Source: Oopsacas minuta (Eukaryota; Porifera; Hexactinellida; Lyssacinosida; Leucopsacidae). Taken from it: a stretch of 64,000 nucleotides of DNA. This document shows positions 63,949 to 64,000 of this stretch, in pieces. The DNA is taken from contig JAKMXF010000001.1 of assembly GCA_024704765.1 (NCBI GenBank), positions 1-64,000 of the forward strand. The letters run 5' to 3'. The notes under the pieces were generated by a model, which was not told the DNA's origin, did no database searches, and saw only the letters and a list, made by a program, of their open reading frames with translations. The position numbers and the translations under genes are program-made. Position 1 is the stretch's first letter, and the number at the start of each line of letters is the position of its first letter.

Positions 63949-64000
63949 CTATGAGAAATATACTTTATAAGACAAAATTTACACAAACTCACGTATTTTA

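Noticed and set aside
1..64000. rRNA, CRISPR arrays, complete tRNA genes, prophage or operon structures
   Set aside because: None seen. Spliced genes and isolated promoters are eukaryotic, and the only tRNA-like sequence lacks a B box.

Overview
This is eukaryotic, metazoan DNA. It carries spliced genes (GT-AG introns, mostly GTAAGT-like donors), an immunoglobulin-type receptor, an LRR-EGF receptor, a DOCK-D exchange factor, DAXX, SUMF1, an RI-type PKA regulatory subunit and several nuclear housekeeping genes. The DNA is AT-rich, gene-dense and intron-poor: HEATR5 (about 1,986 codons), XPOT (967), NOC4L and PRORP are each one open frame. Coiled-coil/NHL-repeat proteins and their relics recur. 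A compact early-branching animal genome, for example a glass sponge, would fit, but that is inference and nothing here proves the species.

Layout. 1-16 kb: LRR-EGF receptor, an NHL relic, NOC4L (ribosome assembly), PRKAR1, DAXX, GTF2H3 (TFIIH), a three-exon coiled-coil gene with a Tigger-like MITE in an intron, two more MITEs, SUMF1. 16.5-33 kb: a 2-kb inverted duplication (arms 16478-18482 and 31064-33066) encloses a 12-kb block with a 51-codon ATP5MK gene, a Rab-like GTPase, HEATR5 and XPOT. Each arm carries a DUF1295/steroid-reductase-like membrane protein gene; the left copy is frameshifted and its arm carries a hAT MITE that the right arm lacks. 33-41 kb: a small ORF broken by an in-frame TAG, a coiled-coil/NHL gene, an NHL pseudogene, a Ras-like gene with an altered switch II, FBXO31 and an 807-bp Tigger-like element. 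41-47.5 kb: a six-exon Ig receptor whose introns are all phase 1; its first intron contains an antisense LOG-family gene. 48-54 kb: three choline/ethanolamine-kinase paralogues with SNF8 (ESCRT-II) between them; the last two form a head-to-head palindrome identical over 623 bp and then abruptly different. 54.5-64 kb: PRORP (protein-only RNase P) and most of a DOCK9/10/11-type gene whose 5' end lies outside the window.

The genes do not form one pathway. Most are single-copy housekeeping genes with ordinary jobs (rRNA assembly, transcription, chromatin, tRNA export and processing, endosomal sorting). The accessory content is cell-surface receptors, NHL/TRIM-like proteins, kinase paralogues and small DNA transposons. 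The most notable architecture is the two inverted duplications and the nested LOG gene.

Limits: everything was read by eye. Names rest on recognised motifs and family memory, without alignment or database searches. Splice sites were placed by GT/AG, phase continuity and domain continuity.
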